In this document: positions 17,314 to 25,489 of the stretch, piece by piece
Position numbering within the stretch: the first letter of the stretch is position 1
Layout of the letters: each line of letters starts with the position of its first letter
Assembly: GCF_000614975.1 (NCBI RefSeq)
Contig: NZ_BALM01000033.1
Span: 1-43,125, forward strand
Source: Shewanella marina JCM 15074
GTDB lineage: Bacteria > Pseudomonadota > Gammaproteobacteria > Enterobacterales > Shewanellaceae
Length of the DNA: 43,125 nucleotides
Direction: 5' to 3'
The notes under the pieces: model-generated
What the model saw: the letters and a program-made list of their open reading frames with translations, nothing else
What the model was told of the DNA's origin: nothing
Databases searched by the model: none
Program-made: the position numbers and the translations under genes

Positions 17314-19464
17314 ATGATCTACCAAAGCCCTACGATTCAAGTTGAACGACTTGAAGATAACATTGCCCGCTTATGCTTTAACGCATCTGATTCAGTTAAT
17401 AAGCTCGATCAGGCATCGCTACAAGCATTAAATTCAGCGCTTGATGCTATTAAAGCAACGCCAGAAATAACAGGCTTAGTGCTTACAACAAGCAAAGATA
17501 ATTTTATTGTTGGTGCAGATATTACCGAATTTCTAGGTTTGTTCGCTGCCGATGATGCGACATTGCAGCAATGGCTAATTGAAGCAAACGACATTTTTAA
17601 TAAGCTGGAAGATTTACCATTCCCAACAGCATCTGCTATTTCAGGTTTTGCCTTGGGTGGCGGTTGTGAAACCATCTTAGCAACAGATTTCCGTGTTGCT
17701 GACACCACCGCCCAAATTGGCTTACCAGAAACTAAACTGGGGATTATTCCAGGCTTTGGTGGCACAGTGCGTTTACCTAGAGTGATTGGTACCGATAACG
17801 CATTAGAGTGGATCACTACAGGTAAAAACTATCGAGCCGATGCCGCTTTAAAAGTGGGGGCAGTAGACGCGGTTGTTGCCCCAGCACAGCTTGAACAAAA
17901 AACAATTGAACTACTGAAACAAGCAATTGCCGAAAAAATTGATTGGCAATCACGACGAGCCGCAAAACAAGCACCATTAACCCTACCTAAACTTGAAGCA
18001 TTAATGGCCTTTGCTACCGCTAAAGGCATGGTATTTAAAGTGGCCGGTAAACATTACCCAGCACCAATGGCAGCTATTGATGTGATAGAGCAAGCCGCTA
18101 AGTTAGATCGCAGCGGTGCCCTCAAGGTAGAACATGCTGCATTTTTACAAGTGGCTAAAACAGATGTTGCGCAAGCGCTTATTGGTATCTTTTTAAATGA
18201 CCAAATGGTCAAAGGCCAAGCTAAAAAAGCATCGAAACTGGCACATCCAGTTAATCATGCCGCAGTATTAGGTGCAGGTATTATGGGCGGTGGTATTGCC
18301 TACCAAAGTGCCAGTAAAGGCACCCCAATAGTAATGAAAGATATTAACCAAGCTGCACTTGATCTTGGTTTAAATGAAGCCTCAAAGTTGCTAGCGGCAC
18401 AAATTAAACGTGGCCGTTCCACACCCGACAAAATGGCTAAGGTACTTAATAATATTGTACCGAGCTTAGAATACAATGCCGTTAATCAAGCAGATGTGAT
18501 TGTTGAAGCCGTTGTTGAACATCCAAAAGTTAAAGCACAGGTTTTAGCTGAGGTTGAACAAGCGGTAGCTGCTGATGCCATTATTGCTTCAAACACTTCA
18601 ACTATTTCAATTAACTTGCTTGCTAAAAGCTTACAAGATCCAACTCGCTTCTGTGGTATGCACTTCTTCAATCCTGTTCATAAGATGCCATTAGTGGAGG
18701 TGATTCGAGGCGAACATAGCACCGATGAAACTATCGCTACCGTTGTTGCTTATGCAAGCAAAATGGGTAAAACCCCTATCGTGGTTAATGACTGCCCAGG
18801 CTTCTTTGTTAACCGCGTATTGTTCCCATACTTTGCTGGCTTCAATGGCTTATTAGCTGATGGTGCTGATTTTGCAGCAGTTGATAAAGTGATGGAAAAA
18901 CAGTTTGGCTGGCCAATGGGCCCTGCTTATCTACTTGATGTAGTGGGACTTGATACAGGTCACCATGCACAAAGCGTAATGGCAGACGGTTTCCCTGAGA
19001 GAATGGCTAAACCAGAAAAAGATGCCATTGATATTATGTTTAATGCGGCACGTTTAGGACAAAAGAACGGCAAAGGTTTCTATCAGTATTCAGTTGACCG
19101 CCGTGGCAAACCTAAAAAAGAGTTAGATCCTAACAGTTATTCATTACTTGAAGAGGCATTCGGTGCAACCAGACAATTTGGTAGCGATGAGATTATAGCT
19201 CGCACTATGATCCCAATGATTATTGAAACAGTACGTTGTCTTGAAGAAGGTATTGTTGCCAGCCCAAGCGAAGCAGATATGGGGCTGGTTTATGGGTTAG
19301 GTTTCCCTCCATTTAGAGGTGGTGTATTCCGTTATCTAGATACCATGGGTATTGATAAATTTGTTCAACTTGCCGATCAATACGCACATTTAGGTGCTCT
19401 ATACCAAGTAACTGATGGTATGCGTCAATTAGCTGCCAACAAGGGTCGTTACTACCCAGCCTAA
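17314..19464 (+). CDS. fadB: Fatty acid oxidation complex subunit alpha FadB
   Basis: Multifunctional beta-oxidation enzyme with enoyl-CoA hydratase/isomerase and 3-hydroxyacyl-CoA dehydrogenase activity; it forms an alpha2beta2 complex with FadA. I chose the ATG at 17314 (AAGGAAG upstream, N-terminus MIYQSPTIQ), giving 716 residues against 729 in E. coli; a frame opening at 17281 adds 11 unconserved residues. The hydratase glutamates E119 (GGGCET) and E139 (LPET), and dehydrogenase H450 (GMHFFNPVHKMP), fall at exactly the E. coli positions. The NAD site LGAGIMGGGIA is at 319-329. It is co-transcribed with fadA, 17 bp downstream. Confidence 0.97.
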   Translation: MIYQSPTIQVERLEDNIARLCFNASDSVNKLDQASLQALNSALDAIKATPEITGLVLTTSKDNFIVGADITEFLGLFAADDATLQQWLIEANDIFNKLEDLPFPTASAISGFALGGGCETILATDFRVADTTAQIGLPETKLGIIPGFGGTVRLPRVIGTDNALEWITTGKNYRADAALKVGAVDAVVAPAQLEQKTIELLKQAIAEKIDWQSRRAAKQAPLTLPKLEALMAFATAKGMVFKVAGKHYPAPMAAIDVIEQAAKLDRSGALKVEHAAFLQVAKTDVAQALIGIFLNDQMVKGQAKKASKLAHPVNHAAVLGAGIMGGGIAYQSASKGTPIVMKDINQAALDLGLNEASKLLAAQIKRGRSTPDKMAKVLNNIVPSLEYNAVNQADVIVEAVVEHPKVKAQVLAEVEQAVAADAIIASNTSTISINLLAKSLQDPTRFCGMHFFNPVHKMPLVEVIRGEHSTDETIATVVAYASKMGKTPIVVNDCPGFFVNRVLFPYFAGFNGLLADGADFAAVDKVMEKQFGWPMGPAYLLDVVGLDTGHHAQSVMADGFPERMAKPEKDAIDIMFNAARLGQKNGKGFYQYSVDRRGKPKKELDPNSYSLLEEAFGATRQFGSDEIIARTMIPMIIETVRCLEEGIVASPSEADMGLVYGLGFPPFRGGVFRYLDTMGIDKFVQLADQYAHLGALYQVTDGMRQLAANKGRYYPA

Positions 19465-19481
19465 AGGAAAGGAATAACAAA

Positions 19482-20647
19482 ATGAAACAAGCCGTTATTG
19501 TAGATTGCATTCGTACACCGATGGGCCGTTCAAAGGCTGGCGTATTTAGAAATGTACGTGCTGAAACGCTATCAGCAGAATTAATGAAAGGATTATTAAA
19601 ACGTAACCCGCAACTCGATGCTAACGACATTGAAGATGTGATTTGGGGCTGTGTACAGCAAACCCTAGAACAAGGTTTTAATATTGCACGTAATGCCGCC
19701 CTACTTGCTGGCATCCCCAAACAAGCAGGTGCTGTAACCGTTAACCGTTTATGTGGTTCCTCAATGGAAGCCATACACCAAGCAACACGGGCAATTATGA
19801 CAGGTATGGGCGATACCTTTATTGTCGGTGGTGTGGAACATATGGGTCATGTACCAATGACTCATGGTGTTGATTTTCATCCAGGTCTTGCCAATAACGT
19901 TGCAAAAGCATCTGGCATGATGGGCCTAACGGCGAGATGTTAGGCAAAATGCATGGCATTAGCCGTGAGCAACAAGATGCCTTTGCAGTCCGTTCACATC
20001 AACGTGCTTATACGGCATCAACTTCAGGTGCATTTGCTGCTGAGATTTATCCAATCGAAGGTCATGATGCAGAAGGCGGATTAATATTGGTTGAACATGA
20101 TGAAGTCATTCGTCCAGAAACAACCATGGAATCACTTGCTAGCTTACGTCCGGTATTTGATCCCGCTAATGGTACCGTTACCGCAGGTACATCATCAGCA
20201 CTATCAGATGGCGCTTCAGCCATGTTGGTCATGGAAGAGGAAAAAGCGAAAGCTTTAGGACTGCCAATTCGCGCTCGTATTAAAGCAATGGCAGTTGCAG
20301 GTTGTGATGCTGCAATTATGGGTTATGGCCCAGTACCAGCCACTCAAAAAGCATTAGCTCGCGCCGGACTAACCATTGAAGATATGGATGTGATTGAATT
20401 AAATGAAGCCTTTGCTGCACAATCACTGCCTTGCGTTAAAGACTTAGGCTTACTTGAAGTTGTTGAAGATAAGGTTAACTTAAATGGTGGTGCCATTGCG
20501 TTAGGTCATCCCCTCGGCTGCTCAGGCGCACGTATTTCAACAACGCTAATTAATCTAATGGAAGCTAAAAATGCTAAATATGGTTTAGCGACTATGTGTA
20601 TCGGTTTAGGCCAAGGCATCGCAACGATCTTCGAACGTGTCGATTAA
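19482..20647 (+). pseudogene. fadA: 3-ketoacyl-CoA thiolase FadA, one-base frameshift
   Basis: The beta subunit of the fatty-acid oxidation complex cleaves 3-ketoacyl-CoA with CoA. The frame from 19482 carries the nucleophile C91 (VNRLCGSSM) but stops after GMMGLTARC. The next frame resumes with MLGKMHGISREQQDAFAVRSH and carries GHPLGCSGAR and MCIGLGQG, with the catalytic His and second Cys. One G is missing near 19934 (acggcgagatg, expected acggcggagatg). With it the protein is 388 residues, against 387 in E. coli, and reads GLTAEMLGKMHG. Both halves are otherwise intact and conserved, which argues for an error in the sequence or a very recent mutation. AAGGAAAGG precedes the start. Confidence 0.93.
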
Positions 20648-20673
20648 TTGTAAATTTTAAATATGCGCCTTAT

Positions 20674-20702
20674 AAAGCCGTCTTTTATAGACGGTTTTTT
20701 AT
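20674..20702 (+). terminator. Intrinsic terminator of fadBA
   Basis: The stem CCGTCT / AGACGG with the five-base loop TTTAT is followed by six T, and an A-run precedes the stem. It begins 27 bp after the fadA stop and ends three bases before the parS palindrome. Confidence 0.88.
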
Positions 20703-20704
20703 AT

Positions 20705-20720
20705 TGTTCCACGTGGAACA
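20705..20720. other. parS centromere-like site 1
   Basis: The perfect 16-bp palindrome TGTTCCACGTGGAACA matches the parS sequence bound by chromosomal ParB in pseudomonads and the wider TGTTNCACGTGNAACA consensus. Two further identical copies occur at 23522 and 24784, all about 10-14 kb from dnaA. It sits exactly between the fadA terminator and the -35 of the predicted tusA promoter. parA and parB are not in the window. Confidence 0.88.
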
Positions 20721-20749
20721 TTGCCCCATCGCTATCACTGCAGTAAAAT
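20721..20749 (+). promoter_or_regulatory. Predicted sigma-70 promoter of tusA
   Basis: TTGCCC (20721-20726), a 17-bp spacer, then TAAAAT (20744-20749), with the start expected near 20756, about 30 bases ahead of the tusA ATG. The -35 begins at the base after the parS palindrome, so bound or spreading ParB could interfere with it. Confidence 0.55.
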
Positions 20750-20786
20750 TAGCCAATTGTAATTTAAATCTAATCGCTGAGGATGT

Positions 20787-21032
20787 ATGAGCGAACTTTT
20801 TGCAACTGCACAACATGAGCTTGATGCATTAGGACTACGTTGTCCTGAACCCGTTATGATGATCCGCAAAACAGTGCGCCATATGGCTGATGGTGAAACA
20901 TTACTTATTATTGCAGATGATCCTGCAACCACTCGAGATATTCCGAGTTTTTGTCAATTTATGGATCACACCTTAATTGCCAGTAATACCGAAGTCACCC
21001 CTTATCGCTACTTAATAAAGAAAGGATTATAA
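20787..21032 (+). CDS. tusA: Sulfur carrier protein TusA (SirA family)
   Basis: An 81-residue sulfurtransferase-relay protein that accepts persulfide sulfur from IscS and passes it on for tRNA 2-thiolation and other uses. The active cysteine is C19 in LGLRCPEPVMMIRK, the CPxP signature; the C-terminal TEVTPYRYLIKKGL is typical. The ATG follows GAGGA. A MOSC-domain gene starts ten bases after the stop and is probably co-transcribed. Confidence 0.95.
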   Translation: MSELFATAQHELDALGLRCPEPVMMIRKTVRHMADGETLLIIADDPATTRDIPSFCQFMDHTLIASNTEVTPYRYLIKKGL

Positions 21033-21042
21033 GGACTCAACT

Positions 21043-21489
21043 ATGCCGACTGTCGCTGCCATTGCTTTTAAAGCAAAGAAAAATGCCCCAATGCAATTAC
21101 TCAATACTAGCCAAGTCACTTGTGCTAAAGGCATAGTCGGTGACGTTTACGGCAGACCAGGCAAAAGACAAGTGACCTTACTTTCTAAACAACAATGGCA
21201 AACGGTCTGTGAGCAAATGGAATTGCCTTTAGTCTGGACGGTTAGACGGGCAAACATCTTAATTGATGATATTATTTTTAGTGCTGAAGATGTCGGCAAA
21301 CAAGTTCAAATTGGTCAACTCATTTTAGAAATTACAGGTGAAACAGATCCTTGTAATAAAATGGAGTTAGCGTACTCAGGCCTGCGCCAGGCACTAGAAC
21401 CAGATTGGCGTGGTGGCGTGACTTGCCGAGTGCTTCAAGACGGTGAAATTCATATTGGTGACAAGCTATTATTCAGTAATGCTAGCTAA
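21043..21489 (+). CDS. MOSC domain-containing protein
   Basis: A 148-residue stand-alone MOSC domain, the fold named after molybdenum-cofactor sulfurase C-termini. The conserved elements are GIVGDVYGRPGKRQVTLLSKQQW (about 30-52), RRANILID, and GETDPCNKMEL with the single conserved cysteine thought to carry persulfide sulfur in the family. Stand-alone members are related to YiiM/YuaD, which handle metal-sulfur or N-hydroxylated substrates; which applies here is unknown. The tight linkage to tusA (ten bases) suggests a sulfur-transfer role, by inference. Confidence 0.88.
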   Translation: MPTVAAIAFKAKKNAPMQLLNTSQVTCAKGIVGDVYGRPGKRQVTLLSKQQWQTVCEQMELPLVWTVRRANILIDDIIFSAEDVGKQVQIGQLILEITGETDPCNKMELAYSGLRQALEPDWRGGVTCRVLQDGEIHIGDKLLFSNAS

Positions 21490-21543
21490 TTAATAAGAAA
21501 CTAATTGTTACTGACAATCGCTTTATCCTGTCTATAAAATATA

Positions 21544-21590
21544 CAATCCTAACGTTGAAATAATGATTATTTTCAACGACGCTAGGATTG
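21544..21590. promoter_or_regulatory. Long inverted repeat with Fur-like core covering the amidohydrolase ribosome site
   Basis: Outer arms CAATCCTA (21544-21551) and TAGGATTG (21583-21590) pair perfectly. The inner arms CGTTG-AAATAAT and ATTATTT-CAACG pair with one extra T, around a one-base centre. The right outer arm contains the AGGA Shine-Dalgarno (21584-21587) of the gene starting at 21594, so in RNA the ribosome site would be double-stranded. The central ATAAT-G-ATTAT (21561-21569) also matches the inner part of the Fur 7-1-7 consensus. It could be a protein operator, an RNA control hairpin, or both. Confidence 0.6.
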
Positions 21591-21593
21591 CAC

Positions 21594-24500
21594 ATGTTAA
21601 AACAACAACTCAAACCGCTATGCGCAGCCATAGCTATGGTATTTACTCCCCTCACTTTTGCCGAATCAGACACCGATAAATGGCAAGTTAACCACCCCGC
21701 TAATGCGCCACTAGAACAAATCAAAATCAATGTTAACCAAGGTACTTGGATGAATCTAAGTTTAAGTCCTAATGGTCAACATATTGTGTTTGATTTATTG
21801 GGCGATATTTACCAAATCCCAGTTTCAGGTGGAGAAGCTAAAAAACTCGCTTCAGGCATCGCATGGCAAATGCAGCCAACTTATAGCCCTGATGGTCAAT
21901 ACATTGCTTTTACTTCAGATGAGAATGGTGGCGATAATATTTGGGTAATGGCTGCAGATGGGAGTAATCCAAGAGCAGTGACCGATGAGACTTTCAGATT
22001 GCTAAACAGTCCAGCTTGGAGTCCAGATTCACAATATTTAGTCGCTCGAAAACACTTTACCGGTTCACGGAGTTTAGGTGCAGGAGAAGTCTGGTTATAT
22101 CACGTTGCAGGCGGCAAAGGTGTCAAATTAACAGAGCGTCCAAATGAACAAAAAGATTTAGGCGAGCCTGCTTACTCACCAGATGGTCGCTACATCTATT
22201 TCAGTCAAGATGCGACGCCCGGCAAAACCTTTCATTATTCTAAAGACTCAGTCAAAGGCATATATAAAATTAAGCGCTACGATACCCAAAGCGGTGAAAT
22301 TGATATCGTGCTCGAGGGCACTGGCGGTGCCATTAGACCAACCCCAAGTCCAGATGGTAAAAAATTAGCTTTTATCAGGCGTGATGGTTTTCAATCGTCA
22401 CTTTATTTATTAGATCTCACATCAGGCAAGATTGAACAAATTTACAATCAGCTTGATCGAGATATGCAAGAAACATGGGCAATTCATGGTGTCTATCCAA
22501 CCATGGCTTGGGATCAAGACAGCGAACAAATTTACTTCTGGGCACAAGGTAAGATCAATAAAATTGATATTACCGATAAACAAGTCAAACAAATCCCCTT
22601 CACGGTTAATACCGAGCTAGCCGTACAACCTGCCGTCAGATATGAGCAGAATTTAGATCAAGAAAAATTTGATGTCAAAATGCTACGTATGGCGCAAGTC
22701 TCACCTAATGGCAAAATGGTGGTATACGAAGCACTAGGTAAATTATGGTTAAAGTCATTACCTGACGGCAAAATAAAACGCCTTACCAAGTTAAAAGATA
22801 ATATCAGCGAACTCGACCCTAAATGGTCCCGTGATGGCAAATACATTGTCTATAGCACTTGGAATGATCAAGACCAAGGCAGCCTCAAAATTGTCAGTGT
22901 TAGAAATAAGCGCAGCAAAACCATTACCAATGAACTGGGTAAATATATTGAAGCGACCTTCTCACCAGATGGTAACAAAGTGGTCTATCGTAAAGCCAAA
23001 GGCGGTTATATCACCCCACCAGAATGGTCGCAAAACCCAGGACTTTACGTTTTAGATTTAGATAAAGAACAACCGATTAAACTCAGTAATCAGGGTAAAC
23101 AACCTCAATTTGGTGCCGACAATAATCGAGTCTATTTTATCCAGCAAGGTAAAACACCCGAGTTTGCCTCAATCAATTTAACAGGCTTTGAAAAACGGGT
23201 TCACTACACAAGCAAGCATGCGACTGAATTCAGAATATCTCCTGATGGTAATCAATTAGCTTTTGCTGAACGCTTTAAAGTATTTGTCACACCATTTGCC
23301 AAACATGGTGAAACCATCGATATAGGCCCTAAGGCAAATAACCTTCCCATCACTCAATTAAGTGTTCGTGCCGGTGAAAGTATTAGCTGGCAAGCCAATA
23401 ATAAAACGCTGTATTGGACCTTAGGACCAGAATTATACCAAGTTGATATCGATGCTAATTACCAAACAAAGCAAGCAGACAAACCGACTATTACCGATAT
23501 CGGTTTCGAACAATCAGTAGATGTTCCACGTGGAACAATTGCTTTTGTTGGTGGCCAAGTCATCACGATGGATAATGACCAAGTGATTGCTGATGGTGTT
23601 GTGGTTGTCACGGATAACAAAATTAGCGCTGTTGGTGCAAAAGCTGATGTCCCTATTCCTAAAGACGCCAAAGTGTATGACATTAGTGGTAAAACCATTA
23701 TGCCGGGATTATTTGATGCTCATGGTGCCCAAGGCGAAGATGAAATTATCCCGCAGCAAAACTGGAATATGTATGCCGCCATGGCATTAGGGGTAACCAG
23801 TATTCACGACCCATCTAATGACACTACAGAAATCTTTGCCGCAGCCGAGCAGCAAAAAGCAGGTAAGATTGCTGCGCCAAGAATCTTCTCAACCGGTACC
23901 ATTTTATATGGCGCAAATATACCGGGCTATACTTCCCATATTGATAGTTTAGAAGATGCCAAGTTCCATTTAGAACGACTCAAAAAAGTCGGCGCATTCA
24001 GTGTTAAAAGCTACAACCAACCAAGACGTAACCAAAGACAGCAAGTTATCGCCGCCGCACGTGAACTCGATATGATGGTCGTCCCTGAAGGCGGAAGCCT
24101 ATTACAACATAACCTCAGTATGATTGTTGACGGCCATACTGGTATTGAACACTCATTACCTGCAGGCGCTATTTATGATGATATTAAACAATTATGGAGC
24201 CAGACCGAAGTCGGCTATACCCCAACCTTAGTCGTGGCTTACGGTGGTATTTCTGGTGAAAACTATTGGTATGATAAAACTGAAGTTTGGGCTCATCCGC
24301 GACTATCAAAATATGTACCTGCAGAATTTCTACAGGCTCGTTCAATGCGTCGCCCTAAAGCACCAGATGAACATTACAATCATTTCAATGTCGCGAAAGT
24401 GGCAAATGAAGTTAATAAGCTTGGCATAAAACCCAACATTGGCGCTCATGGTCAACGTGAAGGATTAGCCGCTCACTGGGAAATGTGGATGTTTGCCCAA

Positions 24501-24761
24501 GGTGGTATGAGTAATCTAGAGGTTCTTAAAACAGCAACAATTAACCCAGCAGTTCATTTTGGAATGGATAAGCAGTTAGGTTCAATTAGCCAAGGTAAGC
24601 TAGCCGATCTAATTGTGATTGATGGCAATCCACTTAAAGATATTCGTCAGTCAGACAAAGTCGAATACACCATGGTCAACGGAAAATTATATGATGCCGA
24701 AACCATGAACTTGCTCAATGGTGAACAAACCAAACGAACTCCATTCTATTTTGAAAAGTAA
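21594..24761 (+). CDS. Exported TolB-like beta-propeller/amidohydrolase fusion protein
   Basis: A large 1055-residue protein. Residues 1-23 (MLKQQLKPLCAAIAMVFTPLTFA) are a signal peptide, so it is exported. Residues about 45-600 hold repeated PD40/TolB-type blades (SPNGQHIVF, SPDGQYIAFTS, SPDGRYIYFS, SPDGKKLAF, SPDGNKVVYR). From about 650 an amidohydrolase domain follows: GGQVITMDNDQVIADG, GKTIMPGLFDAHGAQG, GHTGIEHSLP, IGAHGQREGLAAHWE and GKLADLIVIDGNPL. The family acts on an unidentified substrate. The usual first HxH metal motif is reduced to DAHGAQ, apparently by loss of two residues. The ATG at 21594 is chosen for its AGGA; an in-frame TTG at 21588 is unlikely. It contains a parS palindrome at 23522-23537. 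Confidence 0.88.
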   Translation: MLKQQLKPLCAAIAMVFTPLTFAESDTDKWQVNHPANAPLEQIKINVNQGTWMNLSLSPNGQHIVFDLLGDIYQIPVSGGEAKKLASGIAWQMQPTYSPDGQYIAFTSDENGGDNIWVMAADGSNPRAVTDETFRLLNSPAWSPDSQYLVARKHFTGSRSLGAGEVWLYHVAGGKGVKLTERPNEQKDLGEPAYSPDGRYIYFSQDATPGKTFHYSKDSVKGIYKIKRYDTQSGEIDIVLEGTGGAIRPTPSPDGKKLAFIRRDGFQSSLYLLDLTSGKIEQIYNQLDRDMQETWAIHGVYPTMAWDQDSEQIYFWAQGKINKIDITDKQVKQIPFTVNTELAVQPAVRYEQNLDQEKFDVKMLRMAQVSPNGKMVVYEALGKLWLKSLPDGKIKRLTKLKDNISELDPKWSRDGKYIVYSTWNDQDQGSLKIVSVRNKRSKTITNELGKYIEATFSPDGNKVVYRKAKGGYITPPEWSQNPGLYVLDLDKEQPIKLSNQGKQPQFGADNNRVYFIQQGKTPEFASINLTGFEKRVHYTSKHATEFRISPDGNQLAFAERFKVFVTPFAKHGETIDIGPKANNLPITQLSVRAGESISWQANNKTLYWTLGPELYQVDIDANYQTKQADKPTITDIGFEQSVDVPRGTIAFVGGQVITMDNDQVIADGVVVVTDNKISAVGAKADVPIPKDAKVYDISGKTIMPGLFDAHGAQGEDEIIPQQNWNMYAAMALGVTSIHDPSNDTTEIFAAAEQQKAGKIAAPRIFSTGTILYGANIPGYTSHIDSLEDAKFHLERLKKVGAFSVKSYNQPRRNQRQQVIAAARELDMMVVPEGGSLLQHNLSMIVDGHTGIEHSLPAGAIYDDIKQLWSQTEVGYTPTLVVAYGGISGENYWYDKTEVWAHPRLSKYVPAEFLQARSMRRPKAPDEHYNHFNVAKVANEVNKLGIKPNIGAHGQREGLAAHWEMWMFAQGGMSNLEVLKTATINPAVHFGMDKQLGSISQGKLADLIVIDGNPLKDIRQSDKVEYTMVNGKLYDAETMNLLNGEQTKRTPFYFEK
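23522..23537. other. parS centromere-like site 2, inside the amidohydrolase gene
   Basis: A second perfect copy of TGTTCCACGTGGAACA, read in the plus frame as part of codons for DVPRGT at about residue 643-648, in the linker between the beta-propeller and the amidohydrolase domain. The encoded residues are not a recognised motif, so the site may be kept for its DNA role. Confidence 0.87.
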
Positions 24762-24776
24762 CTCAGTATAAAAACT

Positions 24777-24811
24777 AAAGGGATGTTCCACGTGGAACAT
24801 CCCCTTTTTTT
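24777..24811. terminator. parS site 3 forming the stem of an intrinsic terminator
   Basis: A third perfect TGTTCCACGTGGAACA occupies 24784-24799. It is extended on both sides (AAAGGGA and TCCCCTTT, one bulged C) and runs into seven T (24805-24811). The palindrome thus forms the stem of a hairpin with a T-tract, 16 bp after the amidohydrolase stop, and the T-run overlaps the stop codon of the convergent tag gene. It is probably bidirectional in effect, with T-rich DNA on the minus strand as well. Confidence 0.82.
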
Positions 24812-25385
24812 ATTTATTTGCTACTTTGTTATAGCAATGACAATTCACTAGATGATCATTCACCATCCCCACTGCTTGCATAAATGCATAGCAAATCGTT
24901 GGTCCAACGAAAGTGAAACCTAACTTTTTAAGTGCTTTCGACATCGCTTCAGATGCTGGTGTTTGTGTAGGAACTTCGGCCATTGTCTGATACTGATTCA
25001 TGACAGGTTTGCCATCAACAAAGTCCCATAAGAATTCACTAAAATCGATACCTTGTTGCTGCAGCGCTAAAAAACCTTTGGCATTCTTAATAACAGAATT
25101 TACTTTTAATTTATTACGGACAATACCGGTATCTTGCATTAGGCGTTCGATATCCTGTTCAGTAAATAGCACTATTTTAGCCGGTTCAAAATTAGCGTAT
25201 GCCTGATAATAGTTATCGCGTTTTTTTAAAATTGTATACCAAGAAAGTCCCGCTTGCTGACCATCAAGACAAAGCTTAGCAAACAGATCTTGGCTGTCGT
25301 AAATGGGCCGCCCCCATTCATCATCATGATAGGCCTGATATAAAGGATCTTCATTCGTCCAAGGGCATCTTATTATCGTTGTCAT
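24810..25385 (-). CDS. tag: DNA-3-methyladenine glycosylase I
   Basis: Excises 3-methyladenine from alkylated DNA, the first step of base-excision repair. The sequence aligns well with E. coli Tag throughout: RCPWTNEDPLYQAYHDDEWG at the N-terminus, CLDGQQAGLSWYTILKKR, and FVGPTICYAFMQAVGMVNDHLVNCHCY at the end. The HhH-superfamily zinc ligands (N-terminal C and H, C-terminal H and C) appear present. The start is ambiguous: ATGs at 25397, 25388 and 25385 are in frame. I took the last because GGTGG is five bases upstream, giving 191 residues. It is divergent from glyQ. Confidence 0.94.
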   Translation of the reverse strand: MTTIIRCPWTNEDPLYQAYHDDEWGRPIYDSQDLFAKLCLDGQQAGLSWYTILKKRDNYYQAYANFEPAKIVLFTEQDIERLMQDTGIVRNKLKVNSVIKNAKGFLALQQQGIDFSEFLWDFVDGKPVMNQYQTMAEVPTQTPASEAMSKALKKLGFTFVGPTICYAFMQAVGMVNDHLVNCHCYNKVANK

Positions 25386-25489
25386 CATTGCCACCATTAT
25401 TTTGGGTATAACTTAAAAAATAACCTACATAAGCCCCTTTCGACAAGGTATAATCAAAGCCATTTTCTATTAACGCCGACACAGTAGAC

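Noticed and set aside
20596..20790. A short open frame of 64 codons across the fadA end and parS site
   Set aside because: It overlaps the fadA end, the terminator and the tusA promoter, has no ribosome site and no family resemblance.
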